64,000 nt of DNA. Origin: an uncultured Selenomonas sp. Its GTDB lineage: Bacteria; Bacillota; Negativicutes; Selenomonadales; Selenomonadaceae. Both the position numbers and the translations under genes were made by a program. The stretch lies in NCBI GenBank assembly GCA_902766095.1, contig CACXCN010000003.1, positions 24,152 through 88,151 of the forward strand, in the 5' to 3' direction. This document shows positions 1 through 7,736 of the stretch, piece by piece (position 1 is the first letter of the stretch; each line of letters begins with the position of its first letter). The notes beneath the pieces are model-generated. The model had not been told where the DNA came from. It ran no database searches and saw only the letters and a list, made by a program, of their open reading frames with translations.

Positions 1-710
1 ACTTCCTGGAAAGCCTCACGTGGCATAGCTTTCCAGGGATTTTCTGTGCCCTGCATCTCGTAGCCGGTGAAGTTCACCTGCCTTGATTTTCCGAAATGAT
101 TTGCCAGTAATGTTTCTATATCCGCAAATTTATCAACTGCTTTTTCAGTCATAAAATGCCTCAGCGCACTTTCACTCAGCCTGTTTTGTCCCTTAGCAAT
201 CATGTTGTTCATTGCATCTGGCTGAGTCATCGCTATGAATAGCTCAACGACAGCGCTGATAAGTCCCCGTCCCTCCTGTACTCCGTCGGGGGCATCATCC
301 AGAGGGAATATGTCGATGAACATACCTTGATGGTACTCGAGTGGCAGATCATGCTCCCAAGCCGTGGTACGGCTGTCGCGTATTTTCGAATACAGCAAAA
401 ACCGCCCTGTATGATGCCAATTATCCCAGTAAAAAGGTTCCTTAATTTCCTCTATAGCAATCTTACAGAAACGCTCATAATCCGGCCGCAACATGAATAC
501 GTCAACATCGTCATCCCAAGGAACGAAACCATGATGCCGCACGGCGCCGAGCAGCGTACCATAGGCGGAAAACCAGCGGATATCGTGGCGCCGACATATA
601 TCGTCGAGCACCGTGAGCATTTCTATTTCCTTTTCCCAGATACGTTTGCGAGTCACCGAGACGAGGAACCCGCTCCGTATCTCATCCCTATCTATATCCT
701 TGATATACAT
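1..710 (-). CDS. LicD-family phosphotransferase, 3' part beyond window edge
   Basis: The reading frame runs off the left edge, so the C-terminus is missing. About 236 residues are visible. The LicD/nucleotidyltransferase-fold core is clear: a segment reading WFSAYGTLLGAVRHHGFVPW followed by the acidic DDDVDVF motif, then FIDIFPLDDAP. LicD enzymes move phosphocholine from CDP-choline to cell-surface glycans; relatives handle other CDP-activated amino alcohols or phosphonates. Two in-frame ATGs exist at 716 and 710. The second is chosen because AAGGAG ends about 7 bases before it, whereas the first overlaps the ribosome site. It begins 12 bases after the phnW stop and is probably cotranscribed with it. 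Beside PEP mutase, PhnW and a cytidylyltransferase it is the best candidate for attaching the activated phosphonate to a glycan; the substrate is inference. The distal part is visibly more AT-rich than the genes upstream. Confidence 0.85.
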   Translation of the reverse strand, partial: MYIKDIDRDEIRSGFLVSVTRKRIWEKEIEMLTVLDDICRRHDIRWFSAYGTLLGAVRHHGFVPWDDDVDVFMLRPDYERFCKIAIEEIKEPFYWDNWHHTGRFLLYSKIRDSRTTAWEHDLPLEYHQGMFIDIFPLDDAPDGVQEGRGLISAVVELFIAMTQPDAMNNMIAKGQNRLSESALRHFMTEKAVDKFADIETLLANHFGKSRQVNFTGYEMQGTENPWKAMPREAFQE

Positions 711-721
711 ACTCATGCTCC

Positions 722-1840
722 TTAATGTACCGGCACTGAAACACCAATATGCTCTAATGCCTCGCGGAAGATGACAAAGAATCTCTCTATATCAGCCGCT
801 GTGATAGCGCCGAGAGCGCAGAGACGGAACGTGCCGAGCTGCTGCATCTTGCCAGGATAAATGGTGAAGCCGCGGGCATAGCAGTAGTCGTGCACCTGCT
901 CGAAATCCCAATGCGCATCATCTGGGTAGCGCACTGCGGCCACGAGGCCGGACTGATACTCGCGCGGCAATACCTCCCGAAATCCGAGCTCTGCGAGGCC
1001 CTCGTGTATCGCTTCCATCGTCTGCTCATGGCGCTGCCATTTGCCCGCCTCACCCTCAGCGAGGTATTCCTGCAGTGCCTGTCTGGCAGCATATATGGCC
1101 TGAACGGGCGGCGTAAAGCGCATCTGCCCGCTGCGCTCGAATGACTCATACTGCAGGTAGATATTGCTGTAGTACGAGTGGCGCGGAAAGGCTTGCGAGG
1201 CCCGGACATAGTCGGTCCGACCTATGACGAAGGACAGCCCCGTCATGGCCTGGATGCCCTTCTGCGCCGAGCTCATGCAGAAGTCGAGATTATCCCGCTC
1301 GATGTCGATGGGCCGCATCGCGAGCGTGGATATCGTATCGGCCACCATCCAGGCGCCATGCTCGTGAGCCAGCCTGCCAATCTCGCGAATGGGATTCAAG
1401 AGGCCAGTGCCGGTCTCCTGATGCGTGATGTAGACAGCAGAGATATCTTCATCGGCCTCTAGTGCCTGTTCTACTTTGGCAAGGTCGGCCGGCCTGTCTA
1501 TAGGCAGTTCCAGCTCCACATAGGGTACACTGCAGGCCTCAGCTATCTCGACCGCCCGCGATGTGTAGGATCCATTATTGAGGAAAAGTATCTTCTTTCC
1601 CGCAGGCACGAGCGAGGTCACGCAAGCCTCGACCATGAGCGTACCGGAGCCGCAGAAGAGCACGCAGCTGTATTTCTCCGGCGCAGCATGCACGATTTGC
1701 AGCAGGCCCTGTCCGAGCTCGCGCATCACCTTGCCGAATTCAGCCTCGCGGGGACAGATATCCGGCACGACCTGGGCCATCTTCACCGTGTCAGTCGTCG
1801 TGGCCGGCCCCGGGTTCAGCAGTATCTTTCTTTCTATCAT
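722..1840 (-). CDS. phnW: 2-aminoethylphosphonate:pyruvate transaminase
   Basis: A 372-residue class V fold-type I PLP aminotransferase, full length for the PhnW family. It starts with the typical LLNPGPATTTDTVK, has Asp168 (VADTIST) to contact the PLP nitrogen and Lys194 in SSAQKGIQ as the Schiff-base lysine. PhnW interconverts phosphonoacetaldehyde and 2-aminoethylphosphonate (AEP). Next to PEP mutase it should work in the biosynthetic direction. Its ribosome site (AAAGG) lies inside the end of the 50-residue frame upstream, so the two are probably coupled. No phosphonopyruvate decarboxylase, which would supply phosphonoacetaldehyde, is seen in the window, so the true substrate (phosphonoacetaldehyde or phosphonopyruvate) is open. 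Confidence 0.9.
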   Translation of the reverse strand: MIERKILLNPGPATTTDTVKMAQVVPDICPREAEFGKVMRELGQGLLQIVHAAPEKYSCVLFCGSGTLMVEACVTSLVPAGKKILFLNNGSYTSRAVEIAEACSVPYVELELPIDRPADLAKVEQALEADEDISAVYITHQETGTGLLNPIREIGRLAHEHGAWMVADTISTLAMRPIDIERDNLDFCMSSAQKGIQAMTGLSFVIGRTDYVRASQAFPRHSYYSNIYLQYESFERSGQMRFTPPVQAIYAARQALQEYLAEGEAGKWQRHEQTMEAIHEGLAELGFREVLPREYQSGLVAAVRYPDDAHWDFEQVHDYCYARGFTIYPGKMQQLGTFRLCALGAITAADIERFFVIFREALEHIGVSVPVH

Positions 1841-1842
1841 TT

Positions 1843-1995
1843 TTAGTAATTGCCTTTCTGGCGAGTGAACACCACATGATAAATGTCAAAGCCATCCATG
1901 CGCTTGAGCGCCGACAGCACTGCTTTCTTATCCTGCCAGTCCACGTCTGCCAGCTGATTCTGGCGCTTGTTCCAGATTTCCTTCCATTCGGCCAT
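1843..1995 (-). CDS. 50-residue small protein, possible methyltransferase N-terminal remnant
   Basis: A short frame with a strong ribosome site (AGGAGGAG, 6 bases before ATG) fills the gap between pepM and phnW. It starts MAEWKEIWNKRQNQLADVDW and contains LSALKRMDGFDIYH before ending at position 50. This layout (Trp-rich start, then a K-x-DGFD segment) recalls the first residues of some class I SAM methyltransferases in surface-polysaccharide clusters, but no SAM-binding domain follows. It may be a stub of such a gene, reused as a small protein or only as a translational coupler for phnW. The frame and ribosome site are seen; the family link is a weak recollection. Confidence 0.55.
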   Translation of the reverse strand: MAEWKEIWNKRQNQLADVDWQDKKAVLSALKRMDGFDIYHVVFTRQKGNY

Positions 1996-2013
1996 TGAAT
2001 CTCCTCCTATCCG

Positions 2014-3312
2014 TCAGAGCTCATCGATGAGCGTGATGATATCCCGTATCGGCATGAGATACTTCGCTGCCTCGAGTGCCCTATGATGCTCGAGGATGCT
2101 CCTGGCCGTCCGCTCCATGGCTGGAAAGGCACTGCGCGTGAGCTGATTCGCGTAGATGACTATCTTCGCACCATGCTGCGCGAGCTCCTGCTCGGTGTAC
2201 TGGGAGAATGACGTCGGCACTACTACGAGCGGTATGTCGGGATAGGATTTATGGAAGTACTTGCAGAATTCGAATAGGTCCTGCGGCTCCTTCTGACGCG
2301 AATGAATCATGATGCCATCGGCGCCGGCCTTCACATATGCCTCCGCCCGCCGCAGGGCATCGCCGAGCCCCTTCTCGAGTATGAGGCTCTCGATGCGCGC
2401 GATAATCATGAAATCATCGGTGCGTTGCACGGCCTTGCCGGCCGCTATCTTCTGACAGAAATGCTCGATGGTGTCCTGCGTCTGCTTGACCTCGGTGCCG
2501 AAAAGCGAGTTCTTCTTGAGCCCCGTCTTGTCCTCGAGGATGACAGCCGAGACGCCCATGCGCTCGAGTGTGCGCACATTATAGACGAAGTGCTCGATAA
2601 GACCGCCGGTATCAGCATCGAGTATGATGGGCTTCGTCGTCACGTCGAGCACGTCGTCTATCGTGCGTATGCGTGAGGACATATCGACAAGCTCGATATC
2701 CGGCTTGCCCTTCGCCGTAGAATCACAAAGGCTCGAAATCCACATCGCATCGAACTGATCGAGACCGCCGTCATGCTCGACAACCGTCTTCTCAGCTATA
2801 AGTCCTGTGAGACCGCTATGCACCTCGAGTGTCTTGACGACCGGCAGCATATCGATGAGCTTGCGCAGCCGCCCGCGGCGGAACTCCGGCATGGCCAGTT
2901 TCTCGCGCATGCGATCGTCTATCTTCTTTACCTCATCATTATAAGTATAGGGCACCTCGATGAGCTGCCCGCCATATTTTGCCAGACAGGCCACGACATT
3001 GTCGCGGATGGCCCGCTCGGGGCCGTTCTGCCAGTTATCGCCATGTACGACATAATCTGGCCGCAGCTCATCGATAATCCCGTCATACATAATCTGCTGC
3101 TGCACCACGACCTCATCTACTTCTGGTTCCTGCCGCAGCAGCTCGATGCGTTCCTCCAGCGATATGGTCGGAAACCGATTGTAGCGCACCATCTCACTAT
3201 CGCAGAGCACACCTGCCACCACGCGGCCGAGCTTGGCGGCCTCGCGCAGTATATGGCGATGTCCCTCATGAATCACATCGGTGCAAAAGCACGCATAGAC
3301 TGTCTTTGCCAT
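2014..3312 (-). CDS. pepM: Phosphoenolpyruvate mutase with N-terminal cytidylyltransferase-like domain
   Basis: A 432-residue fusion. Residues 1-135 are a nucleotidyltransferase-like domain of the glycerol-3-phosphate cytidylyltransferase type, with the HxGH motif as HEGH at 15-18. Residues about 150-432 are the PEP mutase domain of the isocitrate lyase superfamily, with DADTGG and the diagnostic EDKTGLKKNS at about 260-269. PEP mutase makes the C-P bond by turning PEP into phosphonopyruvate, the entry step of nearly all known phosphonate pathways. A GTG lies three codons upstream, but ATG at 3312 is preferred because TAGG sits 8 bases ahead and homologues begin at this residue. The linked cytidylyltransferase domain hints that phosphonate synthesis and CMP activation are coupled. 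The family assignment is firm. Confidence 0.93.
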   Translation of the reverse strand: MAKTVYACFCTDVIHEGHRHILREAAKLGRVVAGVLCDSEMVRYNRFPTISLEERIELLRQEPEVDEVVVQQQIMYDGIIDELRPDYVVHGDNWQNGPERAIRDNVVACLAKYGGQLIEVPYTYNDEVKKIDDRMREKLAMPEFRRGRLRKLIDMLPVVKTLEVHSGLTGLIAEKTVVEHDGGLDQFDAMWISSLCDSTAKGKPDIELVDMSSRIRTIDDVLDVTTKPIILDADTGGLIEHFVYNVRTLERMGVSAVILEDKTGLKKNSLFGTEVKQTQDTIEHFCQKIAAGKAVQRTDDFMIIARIESLILEKGLGDALRRAEAYVKAGADGIMIHSRQKEPQDLFEFCKYFHKSYPDIPLVVVPTSFSQYTEQELAQHGAKIVIYANQLTRSAFPAMERTARSILEHHRALEAAKYLMPIRDIITLIDEL

Positions 3313-3344
3313 CCTCTTCACCTACCATTGCCATTTATATGCCA

Positions 3345-4040
3345 TTATCTATAGGAGCTATCCAAAGCCTGCAGCTCGGCCAGCGTATCTATCTCGACTA
3401 CGTCTGTTTTGCTGCACTGTCTGATATATATGGAAAACTCCTCTGGAAAATACTCCAGTGCCACTTGGTCCCAGTAGAGCTGCCAATTCCGCTTATCGGC
3501 AAACAGCTTCTCCGTACGCTCCGCGAGCCGCTGGCCGTCGGCTGCGGTCCAATACGATATGCCGACCATCTGCTGGCAGTTCTCGCCGCCCACCGCTATT
3601 TTCTTTATCCTATTATATGAATCGGTAAAAAAGCACCAGTCATCAGTCTTTTCTACCGGTATCGCGAGATAATTCGAACGCGACTGCTCGGCCTCTATGA
3701 GCTCGCCGCACCGCAGGAGCAGATCGCTCTCGATGATATAGGCATTCTGTACCCGCTCCCCGGCCACATAGATGGAGGATATATTGTTCGCCTGCTCGTA
3801 GTAAGGATTGTCGAGCACTGTCACCATGGGATATTTCTGCTGCAGCACCGCGAATTTCTCTCTGCGATAGCCGCAGACTATGTATATCTCGCGAATGCCC
3901 GCCGCTACTACCGCATCGAGGAGTGTCTCGATAATGCGCCTGCCGTTCACCGGCACGAGCGGCTTCGGCAGTTTATCCGTCACCGGTGCCATGCGTGTGC
4001 CTTTGCCTGCCGCCAAGAATATCGCGCGTTCTACCTTCAT
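3345..4040 (-). CDS. LicC/PntC-like CTP:phosphonate or phosphocholine cytidylyltransferase
   Basis: A 231-residue sugar-nucleotidyltransferase fold protein. The N-terminal signature FLAAGKGTRM (8-17) and KLPKPL (23-28) bind nucleotide and metal, and the ESDLLL segment (104-109) provides a metal-binding Asp. Size and pattern fit the LicC family, which makes CDP-choline from phosphocholine, and the cytidylyltransferase domain of PntC, which makes CMP-AEP. With PEP mutase directly downstream and phnW and a LicD-like gene beyond it, CMP-AEP is the more likely product, by inference. The ribosome site is good (TAGGAGG, 7 bases before ATG). Confidence 0.85.
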   Translation of the reverse strand: MKVERAIFLAAGKGTRMAPVTDKLPKPLVPVNGRRIIETLLDAVVAAGIREIYIVCGYRREKFAVLQQKYPMVTVLDNPYYEQANNISSIYVAGERVQNAYIIESDLLLRCGELIEAEQSRSNYLAIPVEKTDDWCFFTDSYNRIKKIAVGGENCQQMVGISYWTAADGQRLAERTEKLFADKRNWQLYWDQVALEYFPEEFSIYIRQCSKTDVVEIDTLAELQALDSSYR

Positions 4041-4078
4041 CCGATTACCTCCTATCCCTTGTTGCCACGCCTAGCTGT

Positions 4079-4138
4079 TCATCTCCTCTGCAGCATCGCC
4101 ATGAAAGTTTGTCGTGCTTCGAAATCGTCTACCTGCAT
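4079..4138 (-). CDS. Possible 19-residue peptide frame
   Basis: A tiny frame (start MQVDDFEARQ) fills the gap between the sulfatase-fold gene and the cytidylyltransferase gene. Its ATG lies 2 bases after the upstream stop, and GGGGAG precedes it by 9 bases, overlapping the end of the upstream gene. It could be translated by coupling, or be meaningless spacer. No family is recognised. Confidence 0.2.
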   Translation of the reverse strand: MQVDDFEARQTFMAMLQRR

Positions 4139-4140
4139 AG

Positions 4141-6294
4141 TCAATCACTCCCCTGTATCCAGCGGATGCCCTGGTCATGGACGTGGCGCGCGATATAGCC
4201 CGCCAGATGCATGTAGTAATCGCGCCGCTCCGGCGTATCAGTGTCGCCATAGCTGCCATCTCGGTTCAATATGCGACATTCGGCTCCATCTAGGTTCACC
4301 GTACCGTCATTGCGCAACGGCTCGCGGCTTTGCAGTATCATCTGGTCGCGCTCTGTACGCAGGCATAGGGTATACTTCTGCCCTGGATATATGACATAGC
4401 TGGCCGTGAAATCACGCTTCTGCCCGCCCAAGGCCGCTGGCAGGTTGCCATCGGCCGAGTGTCCCTCGAGTCCGGCATTGTGCAGCGTGATATCGTAGAA
4501 ATCCACCGTGCTCGTGAGCTCGTCGCTCACGCGGCCACGGGCGGGGATGCCGCTGCCCCGCAGCATTAGCGCTGCATGATTCGAGTAATCGCTCACCAGC
4601 AGCGGCACCGGCGTAGCAGTGCCGAGACGGTATATGCCAGTACCGTGGTCGGAGTATAGCTGCACGACATATTCCGACTCGCTGTAGTTCGCCTCGATAT
4701 ATTCGTAGAGGACTTCGAGATTCCTATCCATCATCCGGATATAGTGATCCACCCCCTCCACATAGTAGGGAATGTTTCCCTCGATATTTACGCTGGCCTT
4801 GTATTCCTGCGTGGCCAGCCTATCTCCCAGCGGCAGATGTGCCTGCGTGGCCATTCCGACCCGATAGTCCGGCATAGGCCATGAATGCGGGTCATCGATA
4901 TGCAGGAAAATGAACTGGTCGCACTCCGATAGCGCCTCGAGCTGCACGATGGTCCTGCTTACTCCCTCATAGGCCTTGTTGTCGTATGACTTTATTAGCA
5001 GCCGATCATAGCCCCGCGTCACGCCGTCATAGACATTGCCGCCATCGCTCATGAGATTCATGCAGTAGTAGCCAGCCTCGTGCATGCGCTCAGCCAGAGT
5101 CCTTATCTCCGGGCCTATCCCGACCGCACAGCGCTCATTGAATACCTGCGACTCGGCCGGATAGAGACCTGTCTCGAGCGTCGCCAGCGACGGGAAGGTA
5201 TACTCACTGACCGAATAGTGCTTATCGAATACAATGCCTTTTTGGAAGAATCTGCAGGTATTCGGCATGAGCTCGGCAAAGCGCGGCCCGACGTGCTCCC
5301 AGCATAGAGCATCGGTCAGTATGTTCAGGATGACTTTTCTGCGTTTGGGACTATGCCCCAGCCGTATCGGCTGGCCGACCACCATATCCTGTTCCGAGGA
5401 TATGCGTGTGTCTTTGTCGATACGATAGTAGCTGTAGTTCCAGCGCCCCGGCAGCGTTATTTCCTTTTGCTGTCCGTCGAAGTCAAACTTCAACCTCTGG
5501 CCAGCCGCTGTGGTCGCCACGGGCAGTATGCAGATCCCCTCTGGATGCAATTCCTCTGTCCGCGTGGTATGCGAGCGCTGCAAATCGAATATCGTTCCCA
5601 CGCAGGTGTTCTCGATAAATTCCTCGTCATGGCGCAATTTCTTCACCACATGCTCCATGTTCAACGAGGTAGTGGTACCGTGCGGGTATATGCCGACGAA
5701 ATACGACTCCCGGTCGTCCTGCCAGACGGCGGGCAGATACTCGCCGACGAATATATCCTCGCGGAAAGCGGCGCCCTGCTCTGCCATATAGGCCCTGCGT
5801 GTGGCTATTGGTGCATAGTTCGCTATGCCACTGCCGAGGGAAAACATGTCGAACACTTGTTGCAGCTGCGCCTGCTCCATCGGCAGGTCCACATCCCCCG
5901 GACAGAATCTATGGATCAGCCCCGCAAAGTATGCGGCGTAATCGTAGCGATGCATCTGCCGGTAGCAGGCGGTCAGTACCCTCCAGACAACCAGATTTAC
6001 CCTGCGCCGGGCAAAGGCCTGCAGACCGTACTCCAGCGCCACCTCATAGTTATCATGTGCCAGTGCATACAGGCTATAGAATATGGCGAAATGCTCCGTA
6101 TGCGGGCTGAGCTCGCGATACCTGATAATCAAGCGCAGATAGTCATCATCGTACTGCTCCTGAGCTACCATTTGCTGCAGCTTCAGGAATAGTGACTGCA
6201 GCTCGGTAGTGTTTCCAGCTACACCATGCGTCACTGTGCCTAGTTGGTTCAATCCTATTCTCAAAATAAGGTTCCTATCTGTCAGTCCTACCAT
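4141..6294 (-). CDS. TPR-like plus alkaline-phosphatase/sulfatase-superfamily protein
   Basis: A 717-residue protein with two parts. Residues about 30-150 look like helical TPR-type repeats. From about 318 on it is an alkaline-phosphatase-superfamily fold: metal-binding Asp328 in ILTDAL, a nucleophile region YTFPSLATL with Thr366, and the metal pair Asp549-His550 in LYSDHGTG. The family includes sulfatases, phosphoethanolamine transferases and phosphoglycerol transferases. There is no signal peptide and no membrane segment, so it should act in the cytosol, unlike most lipid A or teichoic acid transferases. In this cluster it may move or remove a phospho- or phosphonyl group on a glycan. The start overlaps the end of the upstream gene closely and has only a weak ribosome site (GAGG). 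Confidence 0.75.
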   Translation of the reverse strand: MVGLTDRNLILRIGLNQLGTVTHGVAGNTTELQSLFLKLQQMVAQEQYDDDYLRLIIRYRELSPHTEHFAIFYSLYALAHDNYEVALEYGLQAFARRRVNLVVWRVLTACYRQMHRYDYAAYFAGLIHRFCPGDVDLPMEQAQLQQVFDMFSLGSGIANYAPIATRRAYMAEQGAAFREDIFVGEYLPAVWQDDRESYFVGIYPHGTTTSLNMEHVVKKLRHDEEFIENTCVGTIFDLQRSHTTRTEELHPEGICILPVATTAAGQRLKFDFDGQQKEITLPGRWNYSYYRIDKDTRISSEQDMVVGQPIRLGHSPKRRKVILNILTDALCWEHVGPRFAELMPNTCRFFQKGIVFDKHYSVSEYTFPSLATLETGLYPAESQVFNERCAVGIGPEIRTLAERMHEAGYYCMNLMSDGGNVYDGVTRGYDRLLIKSYDNKAYEGVSRTIVQLEALSECDQFIFLHIDDPHSWPMPDYRVGMATQAHLPLGDRLATQEYKASVNIEGNIPYYVEGVDHYIRMMDRNLEVLYEYIEANYSESEYVVQLYSDHGTGIYRLGTATPVPLLVSDYSNHAALMLRGSGIPARGRVSDELTSTVDFYDITLHNAGLEGHSADGNLPAALGGQKRDFTASYVIYPGQKYTLCLRTERDQMILQSREPLRNDGTVNLDGAECRILNRDGSYGDTDTPERRDYYMHLAGYIARHVHDQGIRWIQGSD

Positions 6295-6298
6295 TGCC

Positions 6299-7573
6299 TC
6301 AACGCTTTATCAGTATACAGCTCCCCTTTATCACGGCGGCCAGCTCGACGTTCATGCCGATGGCATTTATATTCTCCGAGTAGCCGTCCCTATGCTCGGG
6401 TATCTTTGCCGCGGCCACGCGCATGATGCGCTCACACACTGTATAGGCATCGATATCGCAATCAGCGTAGCCACCTGCCTCATAGTGTGGCAAGTCGAGT
6501 GATGTCTCCATGTCCTCGAGTATGTAGACACCGCCGCTCGGCAGTGACTCGAACAACGTAAACAGAGCTACAATCTGATGGCTCCAGACATGCGAAGCAT
6601 CATCGATGATGATCTGGGGATGCAGGTTGCTTAGCTCCCGCAGAGCATCAATGCGGCTCAAGTCCTTGATCAGGATATGGATGCGCTCCGTCGCATACTG
6701 CTTGCACCTTTCATCTATATCAACACCGTATATCTCGGCATAGGGAAAGTATCGTTCCCACATCCTCTCGCTGGCACCGGTGAATACCCCAAGCTCCAGC
6801 AGAGTTATATGACGATGGCGGAATTTCTTTAAAAAGAACTCGTATTTCGCTAGATAATTATGCAGGAACAAGGCTTTGTCCGTCATCGTATCGAGCCCGA
6901 TATCCATCAGCTCAATCAGATTGTGGAAATAGCCCAGCTGCGTGCGCTCCTGCCGCTTGACACACCGGCGGGCCCGACAGGAGTACACCGGCACATCATC
7001 ACACCGCACCGACGCATGTTCGCTCTGTCGTACGAGTACGAGTGCCAGCTCCGAGTGCTGCGCATCCTCGGCCACCATCTCCGTCTGAAAACCAGCAAAC
7101 AGTTGTTCCGCCGTCTCGCGATTGAAGCGCCACTCATCCTCACTCGCCCATATCGGCAGCAGAGTCGTCACTCTCACATCCATCACAGGCTGGCGCAGGA
7201 TGACGACCAACCGCCCTCCCTCAGAGACAAGCGACCGCAGGGAATCGGCCATCGCCCAAACATCAGCTGACTGTTCGAGGACATTCATAGCGAAGACGAT
7301 ATCGTAACTTCTGTCACCTGCACTGGTTCTCAATGTATCTATTGCACCATCGTCCCGCTGCCAAAACTGCGAAATGACTCTTGTCTCACGCACACCGGCG
7401 GCCCGCATCAGGTTCGCTACATAATCACCACATCGCAACTCCGACAAATTAAAGCAGGCCGCGAGCCCGCTCTCATGTCTCCAGTCAGATTCTACGGCGC
7501 CATCTGCCGAGAAAATCGCTTTTATGATGTATGCATCAAACCTTGTTAGGAACATTTCTTGCCAAGTATCCAT
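6299..7573 (-). CDS. Two-domain SAM-dependent methyltransferase-like protein
   Basis: The C-terminal half has a clear class I SAM fold: LLELGVFTGAS at about 258-268, then IYGVDIDERC and IIDDASHVWSHQ (about 322-333). This pattern is typical of the family with sugar O-methyltransferases such as MycE and of the CmcI-like group. The N-terminal half has a degenerate class I fold with DIVFAMNVLEQ (91-101) and GGRLVVIL, but its glycine-rich loop is not evident. ATG at 7573 is chosen because GAGG lies 8 bases ahead; the longer frame from 7609 lacks a ribosome site. First gene of the phosphonate/decoration cluster. Likely a sugar O-methyltransferase for the surface or flagellar glycan; the acceptor is unknown. 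Confidence 0.75.
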   Translation of the reverse strand: MDTWQEMFLTRFDAYIIKAIFSADGAVESDWRHESGLAACFNLSELRCGDYVANLMRAAGVRETRVISQFWQRDDGAIDTLRTSAGDRSYDIVFAMNVLEQSADVWAMADSLRSLVSEGGRLVVILRQPVMDVRVTTLLPIWASEDEWRFNRETAEQLFAGFQTEMVAEDAQHSELALVLVRQSEHASVRCDDVPVYSCRARRCVKRQERTQLGYFHNLIELMDIGLDTMTDKALFLHNYLAKYEFFLKKFRHRHITLLELGVFTGASERMWERYFPYAEIYGVDIDERCKQYATERIHILIKDLSRIDALRELSNLHPQIIIDDASHVWSHQIVALFTLFESLPSGGVYILEDMETSLDLPHYEAGGYADCDIDAYTVCERIMRVAAAKIPEHRDGYSENINAIGMNVELAAVIKGSCILIKR

Positions 7574-7640
7574 CTCATCTACCTCGCCCAACTGCCAGCA
7601 ACACGCCATTCATCTTATATTATTTTCTACAGCCGCATAG

Positions 7641-7681
7641 GAAATCCTGCCTGCAAATCTACTGTCCAAGAGCAGGATTTC
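7641..7681. repeat. 10-bp inverted repeat in divergent intergenic region
   Basis: Perfect arms GAAATCCTGC (7641-7650) and GCAGGATTTC (7672-7681) with a 21-base spacer. They lie between the divergent methyltransferase (-) and glycosyltransferase (+) genes. It could be an operator or an RNA hairpin. It is not followed by a T-run on either strand, so it is not a standard terminator. Confidence 0.5.
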
Positions 7682-7736
7682 ACACATTCAACGCGAATAG
7701 ATAGCTATACACCTGCAACTAGGAGGATAATCTACC

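Noticed and set aside
4071..4259. 62-residue minus-strand frame overlapping the end of the sulfatase-fold gene
   Set aside because: It is out of frame with that gene, has no ribosome site and mostly overlaps it.
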